Shown: positions 1-9,279, numbered from the stretch's first letter. The stretch is DNA of 64,000 bases from Paenibacillus cremeus (GCF_007786445.1 NZ_VNJI01000013.1:1-64000); one strand, 5' to 3'. Program-made: numbers and translations. The notes: generated by a model not told the origin, from the letters alone.

Positions 1-1
1 T

Positions 2-1978
2 ACCCTGATGGATGGCAAGACGAACACGCCAGGCGTTTCTATGGTCTCCGTGAATGTAGTTAACAATGATCAGCATGTTACTGCTCAGAAGAACTTCAAG
101 CTGGGTCAAACACCGTTCCTGTCGAAGCTCGAGCTAGGTGACGTACAATACTCCAACACTGCAAAAGCATTGACAGGCAAAGGCGACACAGCGAAATTTG
201 ATTTGAATCTTTATGATCAATACGGAAATAATATTGCTTATAACTCGAAAGACTTCGATGCAAGCCAAGTGAACTTTGTATGGAACAACTACATTGATTC
301 GAAGAACGTGAAGACTGAAATCGAAGACAACGGCAATAACATTCCTGAACTGAAAGTTACGATGATTGACGATATGGACAAACCGGGCGATTACACCTTT
401 ACGGTTTCCGATCAAGCAGCAATGGCAACAGGTAAAGTAACGGTTCAATCCACGAAGGTTGCTAACAAGATTCAATTGGGCGATTACAATAACATCATTG
501 CATCTGGCGACCAAGACGTATATATCCCAGTCGTAGCTTTTGACGCACAAGGCAACACTTTGAGCACAGATGACCTGACAAGCGACACGAACCGTTCCAG
601 AATCACGCTGACTGTGAATGGCGCTAGCTATGATGCACAAATCTTGAACTCGGGTGCACACAGAGGTTCGATCCACCTGACGAACATTACTGCACCTTCC
701 AAGAGCATGATTTCGGTAACTGCGACGATTGCTACGCCGAATGCGAACAGCACAGATAGCAAAACGTATACTGTATCTGATGTACGTGTTCCGGATACGA
801 TTAAAGAAATTGCAGCACCAGCCAAGGCTTATATGGCAAACAGCTACAGCAGCTTCCAATATGTGGTTTATGACCAATACGGGCAACAAATGGATAGCAA
901 CATTGCATCCAACGGAAGCGGCAATATCGGTACCAACGTAAACTATGATGTGGCTGTGACAATGACCGGCGATAACTTCAAGATTACTAGAAACGATAGC
1001 GCTGAAAATCCTTATGCAACGTCTGGAGATCCAAATGCAGTTCTTAACAACCCGGTTTACACAGGTGCTAATGAGTGGGATGCACATTCCTTCAAACAAT
1101 TTAATCAAGGCTTGAGAGTATGGGCAAATGATTCCGTTGCTGGCAAGGAAGGCAAATTGCACATTGCGATTCGCAAGTCCGTCAATGGCGGTACACCTGT
1201 AGAAATCACATCCCTTGACAAAACATTAACAGGAACAACAACAACTGAAGATCTGACTTACTCGCTGAACAAAGTTGGAGATTTGTTCAACGTGATCGAT
1301 AGCGACCTGAACCTTTCGGCTCCAGCTTCGATCAAAGACAGCATGATTTCGCCAACAGGCAGTGACTTGGCACGCCGCGTGAATTTCACGGTTAAAAATG
1401 CAAGTGGTGATGTGGTAGCTATTCCGACTGATTTCGTTAAGTCGTTCACATCTTCCAACCCGCTTGTAGCTAAAATGGACAAATCCGGCTCTGGCAAAGT
1501 GTATGTGATTGGTAACAAAGCAGGTACAGCAACGATTTCCGCAAGCTACACGGATCAAAAAGGCAATGCGAAAGTAGCTACCACAACCGTGACTGTGAAG
1601 TCCGATATGCCAGCAGTTACCAAAGTTGAAGCTCTTAACAAGAAGGTACAAGTAGCAGCAGGAACTTATAACTTGTCCAACGACTTTGATTACAAGGCTG
1701 CTCCATCGCTCGCTTATGGTTTGATGAACCTGAATGTTACAGATCAGTATGGTATCAGCATCAGCGGCAGCGACGTAAACAGCTACAACTTCTACCTTGG
1801 TCTTGTGTTTACTGCACAGCACGTAACATTGAAGGGTGCTGCTACGGGAACCGACAACGACAAAGTTACGATTAATACTGACGGTACAGTAAAAATCGGT
1901 ACTAACGTTGCAAGCTTTGACCTGACAGCTACAGCTATGAATGGTCAGCAAGCACAAACAGAAGTTCACGTTCAATAA
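2..1978 (+). CDS. Ig-like surface (S-layer-type) protein, C-terminal part
   Basis: The reading frame is open from the left edge, so only the last 658 residues are present. The chain is Asn/Thr/Ser/Val-rich and lacks cysteine. It is built from beta-rich segments, each containing a motif such as YDQYGNN, YDQYGQQ or TDQYGIS at roughly 100-250 residue spacing. Near visible residues 485-545 a Big2-like bacterial Ig domain can be read (KAGTATISASYTD followed by TTTVTV). This is the usual build of the C-terminal half of S-layer or cell-wall proteins in Paenibacillus and Brevibacillus. SLH anchoring domains, if any, lie outside the window. The exact role is not known; a structural or adhesive surface role is inferred. 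Confidence 0.75.
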   Translation, partial: TLMDGKTNTPGVSMVSVNVVNNDQHVTAQKNFKLGQTPFLSKLELGDVQYSNTAKALTGKGDTAKFDLNLYDQYGNNIAYNSKDFDASQVNFVWNNYIDSKNVKTEIEDNGNNIPELKVTMIDDMDKPGDYTFTVSDQAAMATGKVTVQSTKVANKIQLGDYNNIIASGDQDVYIPVVAFDAQGNTLSTDDLTSDTNRSRITLTVNGASYDAQILNSGAHRGSIHLTNITAPSKSMISVTATIATPNANSTDSKTYTVSDVRVPDTIKEIAAPAKAYMANSYSSFQYVVYDQYGQQMDSNIASNGSGNIGTNVNYDVAVTMTGDNFKITRNDSAENPYATSGDPNAVLNNPVYTGANEWDAHSFKQFNQGLRVWANDSVAGKEGKLHIAIRKSVNGGTPVEITSLDKTLTGTTTTEDLTYSLNKVGDLFNVIDSDLNLSAPASIKDSMISPTGSDLARRVNFTVKNASGDVVAIPTDFVKSFTSSNPLVAKMDKSGSGKVYVIGNKAGTATISASYTDQKGNAKVATTTVTVKSDMPAVTKVEALNKKVQVAAGTYNLSNDFDYKAAPSLAYGLMNLNVTDQYGISISGSDVNSYNFYLGLVFTAQHVTLKGAATGTDNDKVTINTDGTVKIGTNVASFDLTATAMNGQQAQTEVHVQ

Positions 1979-1992
1979 TTAGATTCAACAGA

Positions 1993-2026
1993 GGTGAGTG
2001 GTCCATAGCGGCCACTCGCCTTTTTT
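1993..2026 (+). terminator. Rho-independent terminator of the surface-protein gene
   Basis: A 9-bp stem GGTGAGTGG/CCACTCGCC with one G-T pair and a 10-nt loop is followed by TTTTTT. It lies 14 bases after the stop codon. The minus-strand side has no T-run, so it serves the plus-strand gene. Confidence 0.85.
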
Positions 2027-2038
2027 CTTTCTCTCTCC

Positions 2039-3142
2039 TTACACCGACTCCAGCTTCCGTCCAAACATAAACCGCAGTCCCAGCAGAATAAGCGGCAACC
2101 CGAAAGCAATAGGCAGCGCAATGCGCGGCCAGTCATGCTCGACAAAATGCATCGCGCGAAAATGATCCTCAATCACCCAGTAGCTGAACAAGCCCAGTAA
2201 GACGCTGACCGGCACGATCATGACCCTGTTACTTTTAAGGCCAAAACATTTGGATATACTGACCGATGCACCATAGATCGAGAACATCACTTCAAAAAGC
2301 ATTGACAAGGAGTACAGCGCAATCATCACCATCTCGTACCGCTGCATAAAGTTCCCGATGTGCGCGTTACGTGCCAGCTTCATGCAGGAAACGGCATACT
2401 GGCTGGTCACTTCAGCCGACAGCACGGCTCCCTCCAGAATCGCCCAGATCACGATCAGCATCCCGCTCACGAGAATACCGGTGACACCTAACTGACCGCC
2501 GCGCGTCTTATTGTCTTTTACAAATGGCATGACCAACGTGGCCAGCATGATGGAATAAGCCCAATCGGCATCGAAATGGATGCTCGCAAATGCGGTATGA
2601 GGAAAGCCGTTCTCTAGTACAGGCAGCAAATTCCGGATATCGAATTCATTGGTGGACCCGACCGTAATCAGCGCATTGAGCAAAAATATAAACAGCAGCC
2701 CCACCAGCGCCACACGTGCCATCACCTCCAGCCCGTAAAAGCAGCCGAGCGCTCCAACGAGTAGCGGAGCGACGATAAACAGCACTAGCGGAGCCTCCGG
2801 CAGGAAGTAATCCCGCAAGTGATAAACGAGCGTGAACATAATCGGACCGAAGCCGGTCAGAAAAAACAAAAAAATCACCAGCGCCACGATTTTGGCAAAC
2901 CATTTACCCAGCAGCATCTCGCTGATTGCAATAAAATCGCAATGCGGCTTTTTACGGATGACCAGGTACGTGACAAACATCATCACCGCCCCTTGCAGTG
3001 TACCTAACAGCGTGGCAATCCACATATCTTGACCGACGATGCGGGCTAACACACCTTGGGTGACACCAATCGCCTTGTTGAACATAAGATTGACGATCAT
3101 CGCGATAAACATGCCATTCGTAATTTGGATTTTCCCGCTCAT
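2039..3142 (-). CDS. GerB-family spore germination permease (GerAB/GerKB type)
   Basis: A 367-residue hydrophobic protein with about ten membrane segments, the usual size of the GerAB/GerKB subunit of germinant receptors (APC-superfamily fold). It begins MSGKIQITNGMF; the N-terminal pattern of a short polar stretch and then helix 1 is typical of the family. In these receptors the B subunit forms the germinant-binding pocket in the spore inner membrane. Its ATG overlaps the gerC stop by four bases (ATGA), so translation is probably coupled. It is third in an A-C-B operon, the order of B. subtilis gerK. The germinant cannot be told from sequence. Confidence 0.9.
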   Translation of the reverse strand: MSGKIQITNGMFIAMIVNLMFNKAIGVTQGVLARIVGQDMWIATLLGTLQGAVMMFVTYLVIRKKPHCDFIAISEMLLGKWFAKIVALVIFLFFLTGFGPIMFTLVYHLRDYFLPEAPLVLFIVAPLLVGALGCFYGLEVMARVALVGLLFIFLLNALITVGSTNEFDIRNLLPVLENGFPHTAFASIHFDADWAYSIMLATLVMPFVKDNKTRGGQLGVTGILVSGMLIVIWAILEGAVLSAEVTSQYAVSCMKLARNAHIGNFMQRYEMVMIALYSLSMLFEVMFSIYGASVSISKCFGLKSNRVMIVPVSVLLGLFSYWVIEDHFRAMHFVEHDWPRIALPIAFGLPLILLGLRFMFGRKLESV

Positions 3143-4326
3143 TTGACCCCGGTTCCCGCCGCTTTCAGCACGGCGCTCTTGATCTTCGCTTCGACCTCCA
3201 CGGTCGTTTTGGCTGCTGCAAAGCTTTCATCCCAGTTCGCTTTGACCCCGCGCCATTCCTCGGGATAGCTATTGCGGAATACATCCCCGAGCTTTAGAAA
3301 GTCGGACTTGTACTGCTTCTGCGCCTTTTTAATGACACTTTCAATGCTGGATTTCAGCTCTTGCTGCAGCTTCTCTTCGATCTGGCCAAGGATTTCCTCA
3401 GGAGTCTCCTCACAGTTGCTTTCTACAATATCCGCGGAGGTGGTCAGCTGAATTTTAAATTGGGGCTTTTGATTTTGAACATCAGGCGTGACTTTGAACT
3501 TCACATTTTTAAATTCTACGGTCAAATTTCGACTCGGGTCAGGACAGGCAACGACTTCAATCCCACTTTCCAGACTTTCGAGAAAGAACAGTAATCCCCG
3601 CGTCTCTTTGAGGGTAAGCCATCCGACCATCTTCTCCTCCTTGAACGCCGCTGCTCCCGCCAGCTCCACCTGCTTCAGCGAACCGTGCTCTCCCGGCTTC
3701 TTGTTTGAAATCCCCCGTGACACCAGCTGAAGCTTGGCAATCACCGGCTCGGTGGACGGACTTAAGAAGGATTCCTCCAGTGACATCATATTACTGCCGA
3801 CGGCCAATCGTACGATTTTATTATCGCGAAACAGCCGGTTCACCGCCTCACCTGGAACGACCTCCAGCCCGGTAATCGTGGAAATCACTTCGTCCGGCGA
3901 GTCTGGTGTGACCGCGATCCAAGTATTCATGCGAAGTTCATGGTTGCGGGTAAAAAAGTCGATCATATCCTTAATGCCTCTCCTTGCATAATCCTCATGC
4001 ATGACGATGACAAAATTGTGCGCCCAATACACTCGCCGCGATGTAAAGCGCCCCAAATTGCGGATCGCTTCGAAAATGCTTTTTCCTTCCGCGCTGACCG
4101 AGTAGATCGGCTGCCCCGTGCCCCCTGAAGGAGCACCAGTCTGTCCCCTTGCATCCGCAGGACGAATAATTTGCGCAGAAAGCTTTACCATTTCCGGATT
4201 TTCCCCAACGTCCAGTCCCACCGCCGTGACAATGGCAAGCTCATTAATTTGCCTTGAGCCAAAGCAAGAGCAGCACAATAGCATTAAACTAAACAGAACA
4301 CAAGGCAAGCCTACGATCCGCTTCAT
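3139..4326 (-). CDS. Ger(x)C-family spore germination lipoprotein
   Basis: A 395-residue GerAC/GerKC-type subunit. The chosen start MKRIVGLPCV overlaps the gerA stop (ATGA); a longer upstream reading exists but lacks a signal-peptide start. A hydrophobic signal is followed by a Cys-rich lipobox-like region (LLCCSCFGSRQI) and then INELAIVTAVGLD, the typical beginning of the mature GerC lipoprotein. The rest matches family length and ends in the charged helical domain. In known receptors it is acylated and sits on the outer face of the inner spore membrane as partner of the A and B subunits. Confidence 0.92.
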   Translation of the reverse strand: MKRIVGLPCVLFSLMLLCCSCFGSRQINELAIVTAVGLDVGENPEMVKLSAQIIRPADARGQTGAPSGGTGQPIYSVSAEGKSIFEAIRNLGRFTSRRVYWAHNFVIVMHEDYARRGIKDMIDFFTRNHELRMNTWIAVTPDSPDEVISTITGLEVVPGEAVNRLFRDNKIVRLAVGSNMMSLEESFLSPSTEPVIAKLQLVSRGISNKKPGEHGSLKQVELAGAAAFKEEKMVGWLTLKETRGLLFFLESLESGIEVVACPDPSRNLTVEFKNVKFKVTPDVQNQKPQFKIQLTTSADIVESNCEETPEEILGQIEEKLQQELKSSIESVIKKAQKQYKSDFLKLGDVFRNSYPEEWRGVKANWDESFAAAKTTVEVEAKIKSAVLKAAGTGVK

Positions 4327-5858
4327 GATGAACCTTCCTTTGGATCGGGTGTCCTCGGCATTTGGCGACTCCCCATCCGTTCCTGATCCTTTGCAAATTC
4401 CGGGCGCTGGTCCATCATCCACATAGGCACTCGCAGGATCGTGTCACGCTGATCGGACTGGTAAAACGGGCTGGCCGGCGCCAAGTAGGATTCGCCAAAG
4501 GAACGAATCGAGAGCGCATGAAGAAGGAGGATGAAGAACATCGTAGCAAATCCCAGCAGCCCCATCGTTCCGGAGGCGATCAATAACGGAAAACGACAAA
4601 TACGCAGCGCCAAAGAGGACGAGTAGCTCGGAATCGCAAAAGACGAGATGCCCGTTATGGCGATGACAATGACCATGAAGGGAGAAACCAAGCCAGCCTG
4701 TACGGCGGCCTGCCCAATAATGAGGGAGCCTACGATGCTGACGGCTTGACCGATCGGCTTCGGCATTCGCAGCCCGGCCTCGCGCATCAGCTCAAACGCA
4801 AGCTCCATCAAGATCGCTTCCAGCAAAACCGGAAACGGCACGACCTCACGTCCGGAGGCGATCGTTAGGGCAAGCGACGTCGGAATCATTTCATGATGGA
4901 ACGAAACCAGCATGACATAGATGGACGGCAGCATCAGGCTGATCAGCAAGGCGAAATACCGGACGACGCGAAAAAACGTCCCCACCCAATACCGATTATA
5001 ATAATCGTCCGGAGCTTGAATGAATTGCCAGAATAACGTGGGAACGATCAATACGACCGGTGTGTTATCCGTAAAAATAGCGACTCGGCCTTCCAACAGC
5101 GCGGATGCGACTTTATCCGGCCGTTCCGTGCTCTGCACCGTATTAAAAGGAGATAGCGGAGCGTCCTCAATCAGCTCTTCGATATAGCCGCTTTCCAGAA
5201 TGGCATCGACTTGAATTTTGGCCAAGCGGTGCTTAACCTCTTCGACGAGCCCGTCCTTCACCAAATCCTGTATATAGGCGATGTTAATATCGGTCTTCGT
5301 CCTAGTTCCTACCGTCACAGCATCGAAGCGCAGCAGCGGGTCCCGAATTCGTCTTCTCACATGCGCCGTATTGGTCCGAATGCTTTCCGTAAAGCCGTCC
5401 CTCGGGCCGCGGACGTTATTTTCCGACGAGGGCTCCTCCACACTGCGATCTTTCCATCCTCTAGAGCTTACAATGAGCGCCTGATCGATTTCGTGGATAA
5501 GGATCAAAGTATCCCCGGACAAAATGGCCGAGATGCCTTCCTCCACCTGGCTGCAGCCTTTAATGGAGGCATTAATCAGGAGCGCGGTTCGAATCTCATC
5601 GGCCGTCGTAAACTCCTCGGCCTCAGCGCCTAATTCGATGGCGGAGATTACCAAAGCCTTCAGCACATTTTCCACGACCGTCGAATCTGCCAACCCGTCC
5701 ATATAATAGCATTGGCCAGGCGTGTCCATATTCCCGCAGAATATAAACTCCCGCTTCTGAATGTCCACGCTTGGGCCCAAGATCGCGGTTATGATGTCAG
5801 CATTGTCTTGCAAATTTTTCTGAAACCGTTCCTGCAGCAGCTCTTGAACAGGGGGCAC
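4323..5858 (-). CDS. GerA-family spore germination receptor A subunit
   Basis: A 511-residue protein with a soluble N-terminal domain of about 250 residues and several C-terminal membrane helices, the GerAA/GerKA build. Recognisable family segments are FTDNTPVVLIVPTLFWQF before the membrane region, and YVMLVSFHHEMIPTSLA inside it. The start is GTG (CCC CCT follows), preceded by GAGGTGAGG. It is the first gene of the gerA-gerC-gerB operon; GerA oligomerises and is needed for ion release on germinant binding. The divergent neighbour at 5958 starts about 100 bp away, so the promoters face away from each other in this gap. Confidence 0.93.
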   Translation of the reverse strand: MPPVQELLQERFQKNLQDNADIITAILGPSVDIQKREFIFCGNMDTPGQCYYMDGLADSTVVENVLKALVISAIELGAEAEEFTTADEIRTALLINASIKGCSQVEEGISAILSGDTLILIHEIDQALIVSSRGWKDRSVEEPSSENNVRGPRDGFTESIRTNTAHVRRRIRDPLLRFDAVTVGTRTKTDINIAYIQDLVKDGLVEEVKHRLAKIQVDAILESGYIEELIEDAPLSPFNTVQSTERPDKVASALLEGRVAIFTDNTPVVLIVPTLFWQFIQAPDDYYNRYWVGTFFRVVRYFALLISLMLPSIYVMLVSFHHEMIPTSLALTIASGREVVPFPVLLEAILMELAFELMREAGLRMPKPIGQAVSIVGSLIIGQAAVQAGLVSPFMVIVIAITGISSFAIPSYSSSLALRICRFPLLIASGTMGLLGFATMFFILLLHALSIRSFGESYLAPASPFYQSDQRDTILRVPMWMMDQRPEFAKDQERMGSRQMPRTPDPKEGSS

Positions 5859-5957
5859 ATCCTCACCTCACTTGCTCAGCGGTATAAACCGTACACCGAT
5901 GGTTGACAATAAAAGGAATCATTCATTCGCTCGAAACTTGACCTAAGGAGTTCAAAG

Positions 5958-6131
5958 ATGGATTTTTATCATTCATGGGTGTACATGTATGTGATCAATA
6001 CGGAGTGGTTTATGTGGACGGTCGTTTATACGGTGCTGGCGGTCAATATCTTGTCTCCGTTGATCGCTTGGTACGTTATAAGAGGCAGAAAGCTCATTCG
6101 AACCTTCTTGCTGCTAAGAAAACAGAAATAA
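5958..6131 (+). CDS. Small single-span membrane protein, 57 aa
   Basis: ATG is preceded by AAGGAG with a 7-base spacer, an excellent ribosome site. The 57-residue product begins MDFYHSWVYMYV, has one clear hydrophobic stretch (about residues 18-41) and ends in a basic tail (RGRKLIRTF... LRKQK), suggesting N-out/C-in insertion. It is aromatic-rich at the N-terminus. It lies divergent to the germination operon and upstream of an unknown plus-strand gene. I do not recognise a family; the coding call rests on the ribosome site and the clean membrane-protein composition. Confidence 0.6.
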   Translation: MDFYHSWVYMYVINTEWFMWTVVYTVLAVNILSPLIAWYVIRGRKLIRTFLLLRKQK

Positions 6132-6287
6132 CTGTCCCGCACCAGATGGAATAATTAAGGAAATATATTTTCTAGCATCCCTCGGAATTGGACATTTTAT
6201 GTAACCGGCATTTTTTATTATGACTCTAGTCATAAAAATACTAGATTCCGAATACTAGTTACTATAAACAGTCGGGAGGTTCTGGCG

Positions 6288-6902
6288 ATGTTCCGTTTAT
6301 TCACGAAAATGTTTAAAAAGCAGGACACAAGCTCCTACGATACGATCGAGGTCTGCGTGCCGCGGTATTATTTTAAACGAGCGGACGTGTTTATCGAGGA
6401 TATTAGACATTTGAAGGAAGCGGAGCTGCCAGACCTCAATAAATCGCTATTAATCAAAGTCCTGCTGGATAATTTTCTAGAGGATGTTCGGCAGGGACGA
6501 GATAAATTCCAGTATGTCGTGAATCTTCGCAGAACCTATGGGGACGTGTACGAGACGAAGGTGACGCCGCCGCCTCAAACCAACAAACCATCCAATGCCG
6601 GCACAGACTCGTTTCACTGGAGCTTGACAAAAAAAGGTGGCAGCAACCCGGAGGAAGGCCAAAACCCGGTACTGCGCATTCAAGTCCACACCAAAGTGAT
6701 CGATCGCGTGAAAATGTGCTTTGAGGACTGGCGCTTACAGTATCACGGGCATTTCGAGATGGAAGTCGACGAGCTGGTATCACTGCTCTTTATTCATTTT
6801 ATTACGGAGCTGCGCAATGGCTTTGTTGAAGATACGCAGGAGGAAATCATCGACTTTATTTTGGAAGAATGCGACCATTACCAGCAATCGAATATGAATT
6901 GA
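6288..6902 (+). CDS. Hypothetical cytosolic protein, 204 aa
   Basis: The start follows GGGAGG with a suitable spacer. The protein is soluble, charged and predicted mostly helical, with a polar Pro/Asn/Gly-rich linker at about residues 88-115. The linker separates two similar halves, each with an R/K-D-V/F...LL pattern (FIEDIRHLKEAELPDLNKSL in the first, MEVDELVSLLFIHFI in the second). I do not recognise a family. A terminator follows directly. Its placement among germination genes hints at a sporulation role, but nothing in the sequence proves this. Confidence 0.7.
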   Translation: MFRLFTKMFKKQDTSSYDTIEVCVPRYYFKRADVFIEDIRHLKEAELPDLNKSLLIKVLLDNFLEDVRQGRDKFQYVVNLRRTYGDVYETKVTPPPQTNKPSNAGTDSFHWSLTKKGGSNPEEGQNPVLRIQVHTKVIDRVKMCFEDWRLQYHGHFEMEVDELVSLLFIHFITELRNGFVEDTQEEIIDFILEECDHYQQSNMN

Positions 6903-6913
6903 GCATAAAGAAT

Positions 6914-6950
6914 AAGCCCTTCCAATCGCAAATTGGAAAGGGCTTCTTTG
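6914..6950 (+). terminator. Shared terminator between convergent genes
   Basis: AAGCCCTTCCAAT pairs with ATTGGAAAGGGCTT (one bulged A) around a short loop. T-rich sequence follows on both strands, so it can end both the plus gene before it and the minus gene after it. Confidence 0.75.
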
Positions 6951-6954
6951 CTTT

Positions 6955-7494
6955 CTATTTCTTCTGAGCCGTGGAAAAGAGAATCGCTGTGCTGCTGATC
7001 GAATTTCGGAGCACATCCCGGAAGACCGCGAACGCGACAAAGTTTAAGTTGCGGTTCAAATCGGCCAAATTGTCGGCAAAAAATTGCACCACTCTAGCCC
7101 GAAACACGGGGAACACGCCTCTAACCGGGCGCGTCGACCGAACTACCACGTTATTAAACAGGCGGTTGGTTCGGAAGGCGGTGCGGAATAAGGCAGCGAT
7201 TTCAGCCGCGGTAAGGGTACGCCGAATTGGATTAATCAGCTGCCCGCGCTGATTCCGAACTTGCACACGAATCTGAATATTGCCGATCTTTTTGTTCAAC
7301 ACCATCAAGGTGGCGATCGCCGAGGCTTTTTGATCACCGCTGACCCGTATTGTCATCAGATACTCGTTGTTCACTTGCTGTAAGGGCTCCACTTGCACTA
7401 ACGGGTCGTTGCCTACGGAGTTAAGCACCTTGCTGAAATAAATATTTTGCGGCGGCGAGAGCTGGATCCGGACGTTTTTCTTTGGAGTGGCCAT
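6955..7494 (-). CDS. Hypothetical protein, 179 aa
   Basis: The start chosen is MATPKKNVRIQLSP, because GGGAG and AGAAGG lie just upstream; the longer open frame to 7728 has no ribosome site. The protein has no cysteine and no signal or membrane segment. Its C-terminal half is rich in Arg, Phe and Asn (RTAFRTNRLFNNVVVRS), with a very high Arg-to-Lys ratio. No family recognised. It is divergent to the Gln-rich repeat gene at 7660 with a 165-bp shared upstream region, which suggests common regulation. Confidence 0.65.
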   Translation of the reverse strand: MATPKKNVRIQLSPPQNIYFSKVLNSVGNDPLVQVEPLQQVNNEYLMTIRVSGDQKASAIATLMVLNKKIGNIQIRVQVRNQRGQLINPIRRTLTAAEIAALFRTAFRTNRLFNNVVVRSTRPVRGVFPVFRARVVQFFADNLADLNRNLNFVAFAVFRDVLRNSISSTAILFSTAQKK

Positions 7495-7659
7495 TCCTTC
7501 TGATCTCCCTTCTAAACTACATCTATACTCGATGCTATATATCTTATTGGCTGATAGATTCAAAGGGGAACAGCGGATACCTATTTTTACAAAGAAATGG
7601 ATAATCCGTTCGGGAGTGGTAAAAATACTTACGACAAACTGAATCCAAGGAGCTTCCAA

Positions 7660-8214
7660 ATGATAAGCAACCGCGAACTCAAAGGGCAAATTGAAGAGCT
7701 GACGGAATCCAACGAGCTGTTGACGCAAGAGCTGCAGGACATTAAAGAGATGCTGCAGAACCAGTTAGGTCAGCTTCAGCAAAATAAAGGTCAAAATCAA
7801 AACCAATTTCAAGGTCAAAATCAAAACCAATTTCAAGGGCAGGATCAAAAGCAAGGCCAAGATCAAAAGCAAGCACAAGGTCAAGGTCAAGATCAAGATC
7901 AAAAGCAGGATCAATCCAATGATTCCAGTCAGCAGGCCAGTGGTGGTGGAAGCCAGAAGCAAAACAACAATAACGGCAACGGCGGCCCGAATCCGATGTC
8001 GGTGATTGCGAACGACTTCTTGAAGCTAAAAGAAATGACGAACGATCTGGAATCGAAAATGCAGGATTACATCTCAAGCTCGAGCTCCAAGAAAAATAAT
8101 GTCAGCGAGGAAGACATCATTAACCTCATACTAAACATGATGAACGGCATGATTGACTGGACTGTCGATTATGTGGGCAAGCAGCAGCAAAATCAAGGCA
8201 ATCAAGTTCACTAA
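7660..8214 (+). CDS. Gln/Asn-rich low-complexity coiled-coil protein, 184 aa
   Basis: The ATG at 7660 has AAGGAG seven bases upstream, which fixes the start 21 codons inside the longest open frame. Residues 1-35 are a heptad-like coiled coil (LKGQIEELTESNELLTQEL). Residues about 44-86 are Q/N/D/K/G repeats (GQNQNQFQ, GQDQKQ), then a Gly/Asn linker. The C-terminal 60 residues are helical and amphipathic. There is no signal peptide. The repeat codons are nearly all CAA and AAT, consistent with slippage-driven expansion. Function unknown; a spore-layer or scaffold protein is possible. Confidence 0.75.
   Translation: MISNRELKGQIEELTESNELLTQELQDIKEMLQNQLGQLQQNKGQNQNQFQGQNQNQFQGQDQKQGQDQKQAQGQGQDQDQKQDQSNDSSQQASGGGSQKQNNNNGNGGPNPMSVIANDFLKLKEMTNDLESKMQDYISSSSSKKNNVSEEDIINLILNMMNGMIDWTVDYVGKQQQNQGNQVH
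7789..7836 (+). repeat. Tandem 24-bp direct repeat inside the Gln-rich gene
   Basis: Two perfect back-to-back copies of a 24-base unit (7789-7812 and 7813-7836), each encoding GQNQNQFQ. Degenerate shorter units continue to about 7912. Confidence 0.9.
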
Positions 8215-8245
8215 CAGGGATCCTTACGGTCCCTGTTTTTCTTTT
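8213..8245 (+). terminator. Terminator after the Gln-rich gene
   Basis: AACAGGGA pairs with TCCCTGTT around a 9-base loop, followed by TTTCTTTT. The stem begins on the last two bases of the stop codon. Confidence 0.85.
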
Positions 8246-8263
8246 GACCGCACCCGGCTCGAA

Positions 8264-9181
8264 TCACGAGCCCTTGCCGCCATCCCAAACACACTCCTCC
8301 GCCCGCTGCTCCGGCAAAAACTGTACGAATTGCGTCCTGTTCAGCTGATGCATATCGGATCGATCGCCGTACTGAATCCGGCAGCACAGCTGCGGCTCGA
8401 TCCAGCGTTTCGTCCCCTCTTGATGATAAGGCCATGCTTGGACGTATCCCAGAAACCAAGCTTGCTCCTTCGGCCCCATGCCGCTCTCCACGATGCCCAC
8501 CGGTTTATTTTTCACCGTGCGGAACTGCAATCCTACGACCAATTGGAACGGCTCCAGCTTATAGCCAAGAATTACGGTATCGATCGTTCGCCGATGCTTC
8601 AGTTTAAGCCAATCCCTGCTCGTCGTATTTAGCCTGTACTTGGACTGCTTACGCTTGGCCACCATCCCTTCCATCCCCTGCTGCTTGGTTAAGGCGAACA
8701 AGGCTTGGCCCTGGTTTTCCACAGACAGCGTCTTGGCCAGCACCGGGCTTGGCGCAAGCAGCTCCTCGATCCGGCGCTTTCGATCCAGCAGCGGTTCGTC
8801 CAGATGCTCTCGGTGCGTCAGCAGCACATCAAACACGATGAACGAAGCCGGATGGGTGCGGCAGGCATGGTCAATTTTCAAAGACTGTCCGAGGCGCAGA
8901 CGGTACATAAAATCATCAAACACAGGCTGGCCCCCCTGTAAACAGATGCCTTCACAATCCAAAATCGCGGTGTGTGAACGGATACAAGCGGCCACTTCCT
9001 TCAATTCCGGAAATTTAGCGCTCACCATGATCCCGCTGCGTGTATACGCCTCAATTCGTTCCCCCTGCTTATGCAGCAATATCCGTGCCCCGTCCCATTT
9101 CGGCTCGAACAAATAATCCTCATCGTCAAACGCCTCGACTCCCCAATCCGCCAGCATCGGCTTAAGTGCATTAAACAACAT
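8264..9181 (-). CDS. ATP-dependent DNA ligase (LigD ligase-domain type)
   Basis: A 305-residue stand-alone ligase: nucleotidyltransferase domain first and OB-fold domain last. Motif I is EPKWDGAR with the AMP-accepting lysine near residue 29. Other readable motifs are DCEGI (motif III), FIVFDVL (motif IIIa), EGMVAKR (motif IV) and WLKLKHRR (motif V). This is the short ligase form that works with Ku in non-homologous end joining in spore formers; no ku gene or LigD polymerase domain is in the window. The start follows GGGAGGGG. Two palindromic sites upstream (9233-9293) lie between it and the divergent small gene. Confidence 0.9.
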   Translation of the reverse strand: MLFNALKPMLADWGVEAFDDEDYLFEPKWDGARILLHKQGERIEAYTRSGIMVSAKFPELKEVAACIRSHTAILDCEGICLQGGQPVFDDFMYRLRLGQSLKIDHACRTHPASFIVFDVLLTHREHLDEPLLDRKRRIEELLAPSPVLAKTLSVENQGQALFALTKQQGMEGMVAKRKQSKYRLNTTSRDWLKLKHRRTIDTVILGYKLEPFQLVVGLQFRTVKNKPVGIVESGMGPKEQAWFLGYVQAWPYHQEGTKRWIEPQLCCRIQYGDRSDMHQLNRTQFVQFLPEQRAEECVWDGGKGS

Positions 9182-9279
9182 ATTCCCGTCCCCTCCCTAA
9201 CTAGTAACCAGTATCCCACGCAGCCCTAGAAGGTAAACGGTTTATGTCTATGAGCCGCTGCATAAACTATCAGTAAGAC

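Noticed and set aside
134-1162. Long minus-strand open frame (342 codons) inside the surface-protein gene
   Set aside because: It is antisense to a clear Ig-domain protein, has Cys/Arg/Ile-rich nonsense composition, and no ribosome site.
7789-7912. CRISPR array
   Set aside because: The repeats are coding, directly adjacent and without spacers, and there are no cas genes.
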